The notes beneath the pieces are model-generated. The model was not told where the DNA came from and searched no databases. It saw only the letters and a list, made by a program, of their open reading frames with translations. Shown piece by piece: positions 53,340 through 62,160 of a stretch of 64,000 nucleotides of DNA (position 1 is its first letter; each line of letters starts with the position of its first letter). Origin of the DNA: Thermodesulfobacteriota bacterium (GTDB lineage: Bacteria > Thermosulfidibacterota > Thermosulfidibacteria > Thermosulfidibacterales > B14-G1); contig JAJSAC010000063.1 in NCBI GenBank assembly GCA_024274915.1, positions 19,976 through 83,975 on the forward strand, given 5' to 3'. The position numbers were made by a program, and so were the translations under genes.

Positions 53340-53395
53340 GGTAGAGGTAGAGATGGAGGAGAGGTTTTTCTCAACTTTAACCTCTACCTCTACCT
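53339..53395. repeat. perfect 14-bp inverted repeat built from a hexamer (GGTAGA)
   Basis: AGGTAGAGGTAGAG (53339-53352) ... CTCTACCTCTACCT (53382-53395). Confidence 0.75.
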
Positions 53396-53417
53396 GTTCC
53401 AACTGGGGGGTGGAACG

Positions 53418-54074
53418 TTGGCGAGGTTCGACATCCATAGGGCCTTGAAAATCCTGGAAAGGGAGTATCCCAGGTGGAGGGAGCCCGTTGTCACCCGGAT
53501 GGCCAGGGAGAAGAGGGATCCCTTCAAGGTGCTAATCTCCTGCATCCTGAGCCTCCGGACCCAGGACGGAACCACCAAGGAGGCTTCCCAGCGGCTCTTT
53601 GCCCTGGCGGAGACCCCCCAGGAGATGGTGAAACTCTCGGAAGAGGAGATTTCCCGGGCCATCTACCCCGTGGGTTTTTATCGAAACAAGGCCAGACAGA
53701 TCAGAGAGATCTGTCGGATCCTCTTGGAGGACTACGGCGGGAAGGTGCCCCAAGAGCTGAAGGAGCTTCTCAAGCTTCCCGGTGTGGGCCGAAAGACGGC
53801 AAACCTGGTCCTCACCCGGGGCTTTAACAAGCCGGGTATCTGCGTGGATACCCACGTCCACAGGATATGCAACCGGTGGGGTTACGTGGAGACCAAGACC
53901 CCTGAGGAGACGGAGATGGCCTTGAGGGAGAAGCTACCCCCCCAGTATTGGCTGAGGATAAACGACCTGTTGGTGGCTTTTGGCCAGAACGTGTGCCGGC
54001 CCATCTCTCCATTGTGCAGCCAGTGCCCCCTGGAGGGTATGTGTCCCCAAATGGGTGTGGACCGGCATCGTTAG
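53418..54074 (+). CDS. nth: endonuclease III
   Basis: [62 protein letters not shown]-terminal 4Fe-4S cysteines. Confidence 0.95.
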   Translation: MARFDIHRALKILEREYPRWREPVVTRMAREKRDPFKVLISCILSLRTQDGTTKEASQRLFALAETPQEMVKLSEEEISRAIYPVGFYRNKARQIREICRILLEDYGGKVPQELKELLKLPGVGRKTANLVLTRGFNKPGICVDTHVHRICNRWGYVETKTPEETEMALREKLPPQYWLRINDLLVAFGQNVCRPISPLCSQCPLEGMCPQMGVDRHR

Positions 54075-55126
54075 GTGATGCAGGCCTTTTTAAACCTGTG
54101 GAACTCCTCCAGGGCCCTGCCGGCTCCCCTCACCACACTGGTTAAGGGATCCTCCGCCATCTTGACGGGTATGGAGATGTGCTCTTCTATGAACCGATCC
54201 ATGCCCCGGATGAGAGAGCCTCCGCCCGTGAGGAAGATGCCCTCCCGGTGGATGTCTGATTGGAGCTCGGGGGTGGTCTTGTCCAGGACCTCCCGTATAA
54301 TCTCCAAGATCTGGTACAGGGGAGTCTGAATGGCTTCTGCCACCTGGGCCGAGGAGAGGATCACCTCTTTGGGAGTTCCTGTTACCAGGTCTCTCCCCCT
54401 TACAGGGCAGGTTTCCCCATTGTCCTGGGGGTAAGCGGAGCCGATCTTGATCTTCACCTCTTCGGCCTCTAGGTGGCCGATCATAAGGTGATGGCTGGTC
54501 CTTACGTACTGGGCTATGGCGCTGTCCATCTCGTCTCCCGCCACCCTTTTGGAGTCACTCACTGCCGTGGCCCCCATGGAGATGACGGCCACGTCGGTAG
54601 TGCCTCCCCCGATGTCCACCACCATCACCCCTTGGGGATTGTCTATGGCCAGTCCTGCTCCGATGGCGGCAGCCATGGGTTCCTCTATGAGGAAGACCTT
54701 GCCCGCTCCACATTGGAAGGCAGCGTCTATGACGGCCTTTTTCTCCACCTGGGTGATGCCCGAAGGCACGCAGATGATGATCCGGGGTTTGAGGATCCTG
54801 CCCAGACGGCTGAGAGCCTTGTTTATGAAGTGCTTGATCATGAGTTGGGCAGGCTCCAGATCGTTGATGACACCATCTTTTATCGGCCTGTAGACCTCGA
54901 TATGCCTGGGTGCCCTGCCCCACATAACCTTGGCCTCCATACCCACGGCATGGATGGACCCTTCCTGGGTATTGATGGCGATGTAGGAGGGTTCGTTGAG
55001 GACGATGCCCTTCCCTTTTACATAGACCAGGGTGTTGGCCGTCCCCAGGTCCATGGCTATGTCTTTGCCCACGGAGCCCAGGCCAGCGCCTGGGAGTTTG
55101 CCAAAAATTCTAGACAGTATCCCCAT
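54071..55126 (-). CDS. mreB: rod shape-determining protein MreB
   Basis: [59 protein letters not shown]. Confidence 0.97.
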   Translation of the reverse strand: MGILSRIFGKLPGAGLGSVGKDIAMDLGTANTLVYVKGKGIVLNEPSYIAINTQEGSIHAVGMEAKVMWGRAPRHIEVYRPIKDGVINDLEPAQLMIKHFINKALSRLGRILKPRIIICVPSGITQVEKKAVIDAAFQCGAGKVFLIEEPMAAAIGAGLAIDNPQGVMVVDIGGGTTDVAVISMGATAVSDSKRVAGDEMDSAIAQYVRTSHHLMIGHLEAEEVKIKIGSAYPQDNGETCPVRGRDLVTGTPKEVILSSAQVAEAIQTPLYQILEIIREVLDKTTPELQSDIHREGIFLTGGGSLIRGMDRFIEEHISIPVKMAEDPLTSVVRGAGRALEEFHRFKKACIT

Positions 55127-55129
55127 CTC

Positions 55130-56470
55130 TTAGATCCTGAAAAGCCCTTTTCCTTGATTTAACCCTTTCATGAGACTCTGCATCACCTCTTCAGCTCCTT
55201 TCTTCACGGATGGAGGTATAACCTCCCAGGTGACCTTCACCTCTGCCTTGGTTCCGTTGAGGGAGGAGGTGAGGGGGAGGTTTTTCTCCATGGCTTTTCC
55301 TGAAGCCTCCAAATACTTGGTATCCCTGTGGACCTTATAGCCCACCAGGATGTTGCCTCTGAAGGAACATACCCTACCTTCCAGGCTTTGGGCAAACTCT
55401 TCTTCCAAGGTGCGTAGGATCTTCTCTGTCTTAAATACTCCCATCTTTTTGTCTAGGTCTTCCAGGTTTTTCACCTTGCATGCCACCAAAAGCAGGGCGC
55501 TTTCTCCCTGGCCCACCTTCTCCATTGCCTTCTCCAGCTCTTCCGCGAAGCTGGGAAAGGATGGCGATTCAGTGGATGCCTGCATCCTTTCAAGGTTGGG
55601 CTCCAGAAGCTTTGCCAGGGTGTTAACCAGGTCCAGTATTTCTATGGAGAGATCATGCACTCCTCGGGAGGCCAATCCCAGATACCCGGGAATTTCTTCC
55701 ATGGGGACGATAATGACGGAGGGGAATCGGGCTTCCCCTATCCCCATGATAAAGGGCGCCTTATCTTTACCCTTGTGGATATAAGGGGTGCCCTTCTCTA
55801 TCACCTTTTGCCAAGGGGTGCCTCTGATGGGCAGGGTTCTGTCCAGATACTCTGTGGAGAGGGGGCCGTAGCCTAAGGCCACTTTAAGATTCCCACGGTC
55901 CTGGTAGAGGACCATGGCTTCTTCCACTCCCATCTCCTCCATCACCTTGGAGAACCCTTCTTGAAGCTGTTCCCCCGTGGGCAAAGGGGGATGGAGATGG
56001 TGGAGCATACTGGTGACGGCCAGGTATTTGCCACTATTTATTAGTTTGGGCCTCAGATCCTTGGCTTTTTCCAAGATCATGTCTATGAGATGGGAGAAGT
56101 GGACCAGGAGCTTTTGGTGCTTCTCTGTGAACCTGTACTGGCGTTTGGTGTCAACACACAGGATACCCTTACCTTCTCCCACTCGGGCAGCCATGAAGGT
56201 TTTAACGTCTTCGTGGTCGGAGTAGTAAGGGATTTCGTACCTCTTCTTGTCTAGGCCCTCTAGAACAAAGGTCTCCTTGTCCAGGGCCAGGGTGAGGATG
56301 CCACCGTCTTCCAGTTTGAGACCCAGGGGATGACGTATATGGGGGCTGAGGGAATGGTGGACCACCATAATGAGTTTCTCCTCCTTCACCAGGAAGAGGG
56401 CGGCGGTGAAAGCTTCTAGGGTGTTGCTAATAAGTTTAACAATTTCCTGGAGTTCTTCTTTGAAAAGCAT
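55130..56470 (-). CDS. uncharacterised protein with GAF-like sensory region(s), immediately upstream of mreB
   Basis: Large soluble ORF; VGEGKGILCVDTKRQYRFTEKHQKLLVHFSHLID resembles a GAF domain end. Confidence 0.55.
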   Translation of the reverse strand: MLFKEELQEIVKLISNTLEAFTAALFLVKEEKLIMVVHHSLSPHIRHPLGLKLEDGGILTLALDKETFVLEGLDKKRYEIPYYSDHEDVKTFMAARVGEGKGILCVDTKRQYRFTEKHQKLLVHFSHLIDMILEKAKDLRPKLINSGKYLAVTSMLHHLHPPLPTGEQLQEGFSKVMEEMGVEEAMVLYQDRGNLKVALGYGPLSTEYLDRTLPIRGTPWQKVIEKGTPYIHKGKDKAPFIMGIGEARFPSVIIVPMEEIPGYLGLASRGVHDLSIEILDLVNTLAKLLEPNLERMQASTESPSFPSFAEELEKAMEKVGQGESALLLVACKVKNLEDLDKKMGVFKTEKILRTLEEEFAQSLEGRVCSFRGNILVGYKVHRDTKYLEASGKAMEKNLPLTSSLNGTKAEVKVTWEVIPPSVKKGAEEVMQSLMKGLNQGKGLFRI

Positions 56471-56600
56471 CTCTTCCCCTGGATCAGGAGTGTGACTTTA
56501 TACTAAGGGTCCCTTGGCGTGGTGTCAATTGATGGGTGTAAAAAATGGGCGGGGAATGGATCAACCTGTCCTTGCTCCTGAAGGCTTTTTTGTTTACTAG

Positions 56601-57044
56601 ATGGCCATGGCGGTTATCAAAGAGCGTTCAGCCGGTGGGGTGGTTTTTAAAAAGGGGGAGGAGGATGTGGAGATTCTCCTTGTGGCCACCAAGGGTGGGG
56701 CTCGGTGGCAGTTGCCCAAGGGCAAGGTGGAGCCTGGAGAAAGCTCCCTAGAGGCCGCCTTCAGGGAGGTGAAAGAAGAGGGGGGTGTGGAGGGGGAGCC
56801 CATATGTCCCCTGGACACCATCTCCTATTGGTATTATTGGGATGGGGAGAGGCACCGCAAGCTGGTGGATTTCTTTCTCTTTCGCTATGTCTCCGGTGAT
56901 CCTGGTCAACACGACTGGGAAGTGGACGATGCCCGGTTTTTCCCTGCCAGGGAGGCCCTTGAGATCATCACCTTTCCCACGGAGAAGAAGGTTTTGGAAC
57001 GGGCCCTGGAAATCATCAGGAAGAAACACTTGCTAGAAGGCTGA
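56601..57044 (+). CDS. NUDIX hydrolase
   Basis: RWQLPKGKVEPGESSLEAAFREVKEEGGV Nudix box. Confidence 0.92.
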   Translation: MAMAVIKERSAGGVVFKKGEEDVEILLVATKGGARWQLPKGKVEPGESSLEAAFREVKEEGGVEGEPICPLDTISYWYYWDGERHRKLVDFFLFRYVSGDPGQHDWEVDDARFFPAREALEIITFPTEKKVLERALEIIRKKHLLEG

Positions 57045-57118
57045 GCTTCCCTGTTTCTATTTTACTATCTCCCTATCTCACTGATTACGCATCCACGCAT
57101 CTATGTCCTTACGCATCA
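57045..57118. repeat. degenerate octamer-type repeat tract
   Basis: TTACGCATCCACGCATCTATGTCCTTACGCATCACC; shares TACGCATCCACGCATC with the reverse strand of 61770-61905. Confidence 0.6.
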
Positions 57119-58081
57119 CCTAAGATCCAGTCCCAGGTCCTCTATGAGCTGGCGGTCCAGGGAGGGGTCCCGGCCCGGCCTTGTGAGGTATCCCCCCACC
57201 ATGAAGCCGTTGACCATCATGGCCCCTAAGGGTTGGAAGTCTCGGAGGTGGGCTTCTCTGCCCCCACAGATCCTGATCTCCCTGTCGGGGAGGACCAGCC
57301 GGAACATGGCCAAGATACGCAGGCAGTGTATGGGGTCCAGGTCCCTTTGGTTTTCTAATGGGGTCCCGGGGATGGGGATGAGGAAGTTTAAGGGCACCGA
57401 GTCTACCCCCATCTCTTTGAAGGTGAAGGCCAGGTCTACCCTGTCTTCGTCCGACTCTCCCATGCCGAAGAGGGCGCCACTGCAGGTGGAGAACCCCATC
57501 TCCTTTGCCGTCTCCACGAAGGATCTTTTCTCCTTCCAGTCTATCTTCGTGGTCACCTTGGGGTAGAACCTTTCAGAGCTCTCCAGGTTATGATGGATAC
57601 GCTCTACTCCCGCATCTTTTAAGGCTTGAAGATGGTGGGGAGGCATGATGCCCAGGGACACGTCCAGTTTCAGAGGGAACTTCTGCTTGATGGTTTCGAT
57701 GGCCTGGAGGATGACTTTTATCTCCTTCTCTGTGGTCCTCCTCCCGCTGGTGACTACGCTGTACCGGCTGGATCCCACTTCCCGGGCTTTGGCGGCCCCT
57801 TTCACCATCTCCTCTACGGAGACCAAGGGGTATATGGGGGCCTGGGTCTTCTTGGGGTTGGCCTGGGCGCAGAAGATGCACCCTGCATCACACAATCCGC
57901 TTTTGGCGTTGATGATGGTGCAGAAGGAGAAGGTGTCTCCCCAGTTTTCCCGTTTCACCCTCTGGGCCAGGGAGACCATATCCAGGATCTCCTCTCTTGG
58001 CCACTGGAGAACCTCCAGGGCCTCCTGCCTGGTGATATCCCCTTTTGGGGAGATCTGGTATGATCCCTTTTGCAGAAACAT
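57116..58081 (-). CDS. bioB: biotin synthase
   Basis: NAKSGLCDAGCIFCAQA radical SAM motif; SGALFGMGESDEDRVDLAFTFKEMGVDSVPLNFLIPIPGTPLEN; start taken at ATG 58081. Confidence 0.95.
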   Translation of the reverse strand: MFLQKGSYQISPKGDITRQEALEVLQWPREEILDMVSLAQRVKRENWGDTFSFCTIINAKSGLCDAGCIFCAQANPKKTQAPIYPLVSVEEMVKGAAKAREVGSSRYSVVTSGRRTTEKEIKVILQAIETIKQKFPLKLDVSLGIMPPHHLQALKDAGVERIHHNLESSERFYPKVTTKIDWKEKRSFVETAKEMGFSTCSGALFGMGESDEDRVDLAFTFKEMGVDSVPLNFLIPIPGTPLENQRDLDPIHCLRILAMFRLVLPDREIRICGGREAHLRDFQPLGAMMVNGFMVGGYLTRPGRDPSLDRQLIEDLGLDLR

Positions 58082-58230
58082 GGCACCCTTTATACAGAAA
58101 GTTTTCCTGTAGGTAAAGGAGGTAATATTCCCTTTTATTGACCCTGGCAAAACCCTTTGGAAGGGCTATCTATTTGGGCGGAAGACCTTCGGCCCAGAGG
58201 TACCACGTCAAGTTGTGAAGGAGGTGGAAC

Positions 58231-60051
58231 ATGGTTATCAAAAAGGCCCATGGGCTGCTTCTGTTGAGGCTGGGGGAAAAGTGGGAGGAAGGGCTTTCCC
58301 TGGAGAAGGTGCTGGATGCCCTTACCGGCGAGGAGCTGGAGAGTCTTTGCCAGATGAACTTGGCGGGATTGGTGGAAGAGGAGGATGGCCGCTTCACCCT
58401 CACCTACGCCGGCTCCCTGGTTTTAGACACCCTCAAAGAGGCCATGGATGCGGGTCTGCCCCATCCCGGTGAGTGGAATGGGGGCTTTCGCTGGGTGGGT
58501 TCCGAGGTGATCTCTATGTTGGAGGTGGCCCGTCATGCCCAGGGGAAGGTGGTAGGGAGCCTTCCCGTCTCTCAGGAGCTGGAGAGACGGTTTCTGGCCA
58601 AAGACGGGACCCTCTTGCCTTTGGGGGAAACCATTTTGGAGGCCTACCAACAGGCTGACCCCAGGGTCTTTGTGGGGGAGGCCTTGGCGGCTTCCCTGAG
58701 AAAGAGCCCTCCCGGTCCGGGACGCAAATCCCTACTGCCCCTTGAAGACCACCATCTCCTGGAGTTGGAGTCCATGAGGCTCCTCACCTACTCCTTGCCC
58801 TACGGTAACACCTACTCCTTCACCGGCCCTGGACAGCAGATCCGGATGGCCCTCCTCAAAGGGGTGAGCCCCATCCATCCCATAGACGATGCCCTGTTGA
58901 AGCTCCTCATCCGTGGGGGGGATCTAGGCGAGGAGGACGTGAACCGGCTCATGGCCATGGGTATCTTGAACGATGGAGGGGTGTTGCTCCCGGGTGGTGT
59001 GCATCTTAGGAAGGCGGCCCAGCTCCTCTATGTGAGTCCCGTTGCCATCAATCCATCCGTTCACCTTTCGGTGCGGGACGTGGAGGTGTTGCGTCTCTTT
59101 CCCAGGGCGGCCAGTGCCTTGTCGGGGATGATCCAGAGGGGGAGGGGGGACATTGAGCCCTTGGATTGTCCCCTGCCTGCTAGAGAGTTTAAAGAATTCT
59201 TGGCCAGGACTTCTCCAGGGATGGATGCTGGGGAGATCTCCAAGGCCCTTTACACTTTGGAGAGCTTCAAATTGGTGGAGTCCAAGGGAGGCGAAGGAGG
59301 CCTTCTCTACTCCCTCACCCCTTTGGGGAAGGGGCTGCTGCCCCTCCTTGGGGACAGAGGAGTCTCTGCCCGGGGGGTCATGGCCATCACAACCACCCGC
59401 ATGGAGCACCTTTCCCCTGGAGATTCCTGGTGTAGTGCTGCCGAAAGGGAGGGCCTGGTGGGTCAGGGCTATCCTACCAGGCTGGGAAACCAGGTGGCCA
59501 GGATAGCCAGCACTGTGGAGAGGTGGCCCCTGGTTTCGGGCCGGGACGCCCGGGTCCTCTTTGTCGTGCCCCTTTGGCATGGTGTTTTCGAGGAAGAGAT
59601 CCTGGCGCGATTCCCTGGCCAGGAGGCTGAGACCAAGGAGGCCCTGGAGCGCCTGGTGGCCCAGGGCATTCTGGATCTGCTCCCCGGTGGTCTATATCAC
59701 GTTACCCGGGTGGGGGAGAAGCTCAAAAGGGCCTTGGCCTCCGTGCCCCCGGGCTTGGAGTTTCCTCTCAACCCCCATGTGTGTCGCTTCCTCAAGGCCG
59801 TGGAAGAGGTGGGGGAGCCCATGAAGGGTAGCGGTAAGATAAGACTCGCCCCCGAGAAGCGAAAGGAACTGGAGCGTCTGGTTGATCTGGATCCTGAGGC
59901 CTACAGGGACGCCATGGTCCTGGCGGAGCAGTGCCGCTTCTTTCTCAAGGACGCCGTGACTCCCGCAGGTGTCCTGGTCCTGGAGGGCTTGGCCCTCTTG
60001 AGAAACTTCAAGATCGGGTGGGAAGAAATGGAGCTCCAATCAGGGTTTTAA
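58231..60051 (+). CDS. uncharacterised 606-aa protein, possibly DUF505 family
   Basis: HGLLLLRLGEKWEEGLSLEKVLDALTGEELESLCQMNLA..., repeated winged-helix-like segments; family recall is tentative. Confidence 0.5.
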   Translation: MVIKKAHGLLLLRLGEKWEEGLSLEKVLDALTGEELESLCQMNLAGLVEEEDGRFTLTYAGSLVLDTLKEAMDAGLPHPGEWNGGFRWVGSEVISMLEVARHAQGKVVGSLPVSQELERRFLAKDGTLLPLGETILEAYQQADPRVFVGEALAASLRKSPPGPGRKSLLPLEDHHLLELESMRLLTYSLPYGNTYSFTGPGQQIRMALLKGVSPIHPIDDALLKLLIRGGDLGEEDVNRLMAMGILNDGGVLLPGGVHLRKAAQLLYVSPVAINPSVHLSVRDVEVLRLFPRAASALSGMIQRGRGDIEPLDCPLPAREFKEFLARTSPGMDAGEISKALYTLESFKLVESKGGEGGLLYSLTPLGKGLLPLLGDRGVSARGVMAITTTRMEHLSPGDSWCSAAEREGLVGQGYPTRLGNQVARIASTVERWPLVSGRDARVLFVVPLWHGVFEEEILARFPGQEAETKEALERLVAQGILDLLPGGLYHVTRVGEKLKRALASVPPGLEFPLNPHVCRFLKAVEEVGEPMKGSGKIRLAPEKRKELERLVDLDPEAYRDAMVLAEQCRFFLKDAVTPAGVLVLEGLALLRNFKIGWEEMELQSGF

Positions 60052-60197
60052 AGCAAATTGAAAGTTTTCATGGTTTGGTGATTGTGTATTGATGTTTATG
60101 GCTGCCCGTTTATAGGCATTTTTCACTAGATTGACTTTTATAGTATCCAATGGTTTTTTGTTCCCAGATGCCGGGTAATTTTTATGAGAGGGATGGG

Positions 60198-60590
60198 ATG
60201 GATCGGGGAGCCACGGTGCTGGTGGTAGAAGACGAAGAGTTTATCAGGGCCCTTTTGCGGGAGATTCTTGAAGCTCAGGGTTTGAGGGTTCTTCTGGCTT
60301 CTGAGGGAGGGGAGGCCCTAGACCTCTTTTCCCGTTGTGGGAAGGAGATAGACCTGGTAATCCTGGACCTGGTTCTCCCAGGAATGAAGGGGGAGGAGAT
60401 CCTGACCAGGATGAAGGAGTTGGATCCGGAGGTGAAGGTCCTCATCACCACGGGATTTGGGGAGGAAGAACCCGTAGAAAGGGTGAGGAAATTGGGGATA
60501 GAAGGGGTTTTGACCAAGCCCTTCCGGCTTCCCATGCTACTGAAAACCATCGGGGCTGTCCTGGGTGGAGAGGGTTCCCTGTCTCATTAG
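60198..60590 (+). CDS. stand-alone response regulator receiver protein
   Basis: TVLVVEDEEFIRALLREILEAQG; DLVILDLVLPGMKGEEILTRM; VLTKPFRLPMLL; likely start 60198 within track ORF 60150. Confidence 0.85.
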   Translation: MDRGATVLVVEDEEFIRALLREILEAQGLRVLLASEGGEALDLFSRCGKEIDLVILDLVLPGMKGEEILTRMKELDPEVKVLITTGFGEEEPVERVRKLGIEGVLTKPFRLPMLLKTIGAVLGGEGSLSH

Positions 60591-61017
60591 TGCCTGCCTT
60601 GTGGGGGTGGAGTGCAGGTATGATGCCACCCACCGGGCTCTGGCGCGGGAGGTCTTGGAGAAGCTTAGGAGCCGTTATCTCTTGGTTCCCGTTTGTCCCG
60701 AGCAACTTGGCGGCTTACCCACTCCCAGGGATCCTGTCCAGTTTTATGGGGGGGACGGGAAAGCTTTTTGGGTGGGGAGGGCGCGGCTTTTGACCCAGCA
60801 AGGAGGGGACATTTCCCCTGCCTTCTTGAAAGGGGCCGAGGAGGTTTTGAAATTGGTTCACCTCTTGGATATAAAGGTGGCCATCCTCAAGGAGAAGAGC
60901 CCTTCCTGCGGTGTCTCGCTGGTTTACAGGGAAGGGAAGTTGGTAAGGGGGATGGGTGTGGTGACAGCGGTTCTCACCTCCAGGGGGTTAGAGGTCCTTT
61001 CGGGGGATGATCTGTGA
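60565..61017 (+). CDS. DUF523-like protein
   Basis: LISACLVGVECRYDATHRA; VPVCPEQLGGLPTPRDP; AILKEKSPSCGV. Confidence 0.82.
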   Translation: MERVPCLISACLVGVECRYDATHRALAREVLEKLRSRYLLVPVCPEQLGGLPTPRDPVQFYGGDGKAFWVGRARLLTQQGGDISPAFLKGAEEVLKLVHLLDIKVAILKEKSPSCGVSLVYREGKLVRGMGVVTAVLTSRGLEVLSGDDL

Positions 61018-61763
61018 TACCCCTCAAAGACGAGAACCCTACCGAAATCGTTCCCTACGTCACCATAGGCCTAATAGTGGTCAACGTCTTGATCTTCTTC
61101 TTTGTGGGTCCCGCCATAGGCGCCAAGATAAAACTGCTAGTTATGTACCATGGCCGGCTGGTGCTCCTGAAGGGATCCCAGGCCTTGGCCTACGTGTATG
61201 GCTTCATTCCTTATGAGCTTTTTCAAGGGAAGGAACTCACCCCCCAGTATCATGTGCCCGTTCTGGTCACCCTCTTTGCTTGCATGTTCCTCCATGGTGG
61301 TCTCCTCCACCTGGGGGGAAACATGCTCTATCTCTGGATCTTTGGAAACAACGTGGAGGATGAGTTGGGCCATGTTCCTTTTATCATCTTTTACATCCTG
61401 TGTGGTCTTGTCGCTTCCCTGGCCCATGCGGTTCTCACTCCCTCTTCCCGAATTCCCATGATAGGGGCCAGTGGAGCCATATCGGGGGTGTTGGGGGCCT
61501 ACGCCATCCGATTTCCTTGGGCTAGGATCAAAACTCTGATTTTCCTCTTCTTCTTTATCACTGTGGTGGACATCCCTGCCCTCTTTTTCCTGGGGTTCTG
61601 GTTCCTCTTCCAGTTCATGAGCGGTACGGCTGCCCTGGGATCGGGGGTCTCCAGCGGTGTGGCCTGGTTCGCCCATGTAGGGGGATTCGTTGCAGGCATG
61701 GTTTTCTTCCGCTTCTTCCCCAAGAGGAAGAGGGGGGTGAGGATCAGTTACAGGATAGATTAA
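61014..61763 (+). CDS. rhomboid family intramembrane serine protease
   Basis: FLHGGLLHLGGNMLYLWIFGNNVEDELG; PMIGASGAISGVLGAYAIRFP; WFAHVGGFVAGM. Confidence 0.93.
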   Translation: MIPLKDENPTEIVPYVTIGLIVVNVLIFFFVGPAIGAKIKLLVMYHGRLVLLKGSQALAYVYGFIPYELFQGKELTPQYHVPVLVTLFACMFLHGGLLHLGGNMLYLWIFGNNVEDELGHVPFIIFYILCGLVASLAHAVLTPSSRIPMIGASGAISGVLGAYAIRFPWARIKTLIFLFFFITVVDIPALFFLGFWFLFQFMSGTAALGSGVSSGVAWFAHVGGFVAGMVFFRFFPKRKRGVRISYRID

Positions 61764-61900
61764 CGCGTTGATGTGTGAATATGTTAATGAGTAGATGAGT
61801 GAACGGGTGAATGGGTGGGCGCGTGGATGCGTGGATGCGTAGAAAGGTATACCCACTGACCCATCTACCCATACACCCATTTACCCATTTGCCCTTGACA
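61764..61900. repeat. degenerate octamer arrays in inverted orientation
   Basis: GTGAATAT GTTAATGA GTAGATGA GTGAACGG GTGAATGG GTGGGCGC GTGGATGC GTGGATGC ... ATCTACCC ATACACCC ATTTACCC ATTTGCCC. Confidence 0.8.
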
Positions 61901-61953
61901 TCTCCTCTCTCCCGGTTTATTTACCCCCTAACCTTGCACAGGGAGAGAATTGG

Positions 61954-62037
61954 ATGAGTAGCTCTAGGAAATACATGAGCCTGTTGCTTAGCCTGCTATT
62001 GCTGAAGGCCCGCTCAGGGGTCTTCAGGGGGGGCTAG
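61954..62037 (+). CDS. leuL: candidate leucine leader peptide (27 aa)
   Basis: MSSSRKYMSLLLSLLLLKARSGVFRGG*; seven Leu codons in eight positions, upstream of leuA and of terminator hairpins. Confidence 0.75.
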   Translation: MSSSRKYMSLLLSLLLLKARSGVFRGG

Positions 62038-62053
62038 GTGTAGCGACTTCTGA

Positions 62054-62090
62054 GGGCCACGGGCGGGCCAGCCCGTGGCCCTTTTCTTTT
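62054..62090 (+). terminator. attenuator terminator 1
   Basis: GGGCCACGGGC-GGGCCA-GCCCGTGGCCC perfect 11-bp stem followed by TTTTCTTTT. Confidence 0.85.
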
Positions 62091-62127
62091 GGGCCACGGT
62101 TCAACCAAGGATCGTGGCCCTTTTTAT
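62091..62127 (+). terminator. attenuator terminator 2
   Basis: GGGCCACG-N14-CGTGGCCC followed by TTTTTATTT; arms repeat those of terminator 1. Confidence 0.7.
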
Positions 62128-62160
62128 TTGGCCAAAAAACACAGGGAGGAGGTAGAGGTT

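Noticed and set aside
61764-61900. CRISPR array
   Set aside because: Units are 7-8 nt, degenerate and contiguous, without conserved ~30-nt repeats and unique spacers; no cas genes.
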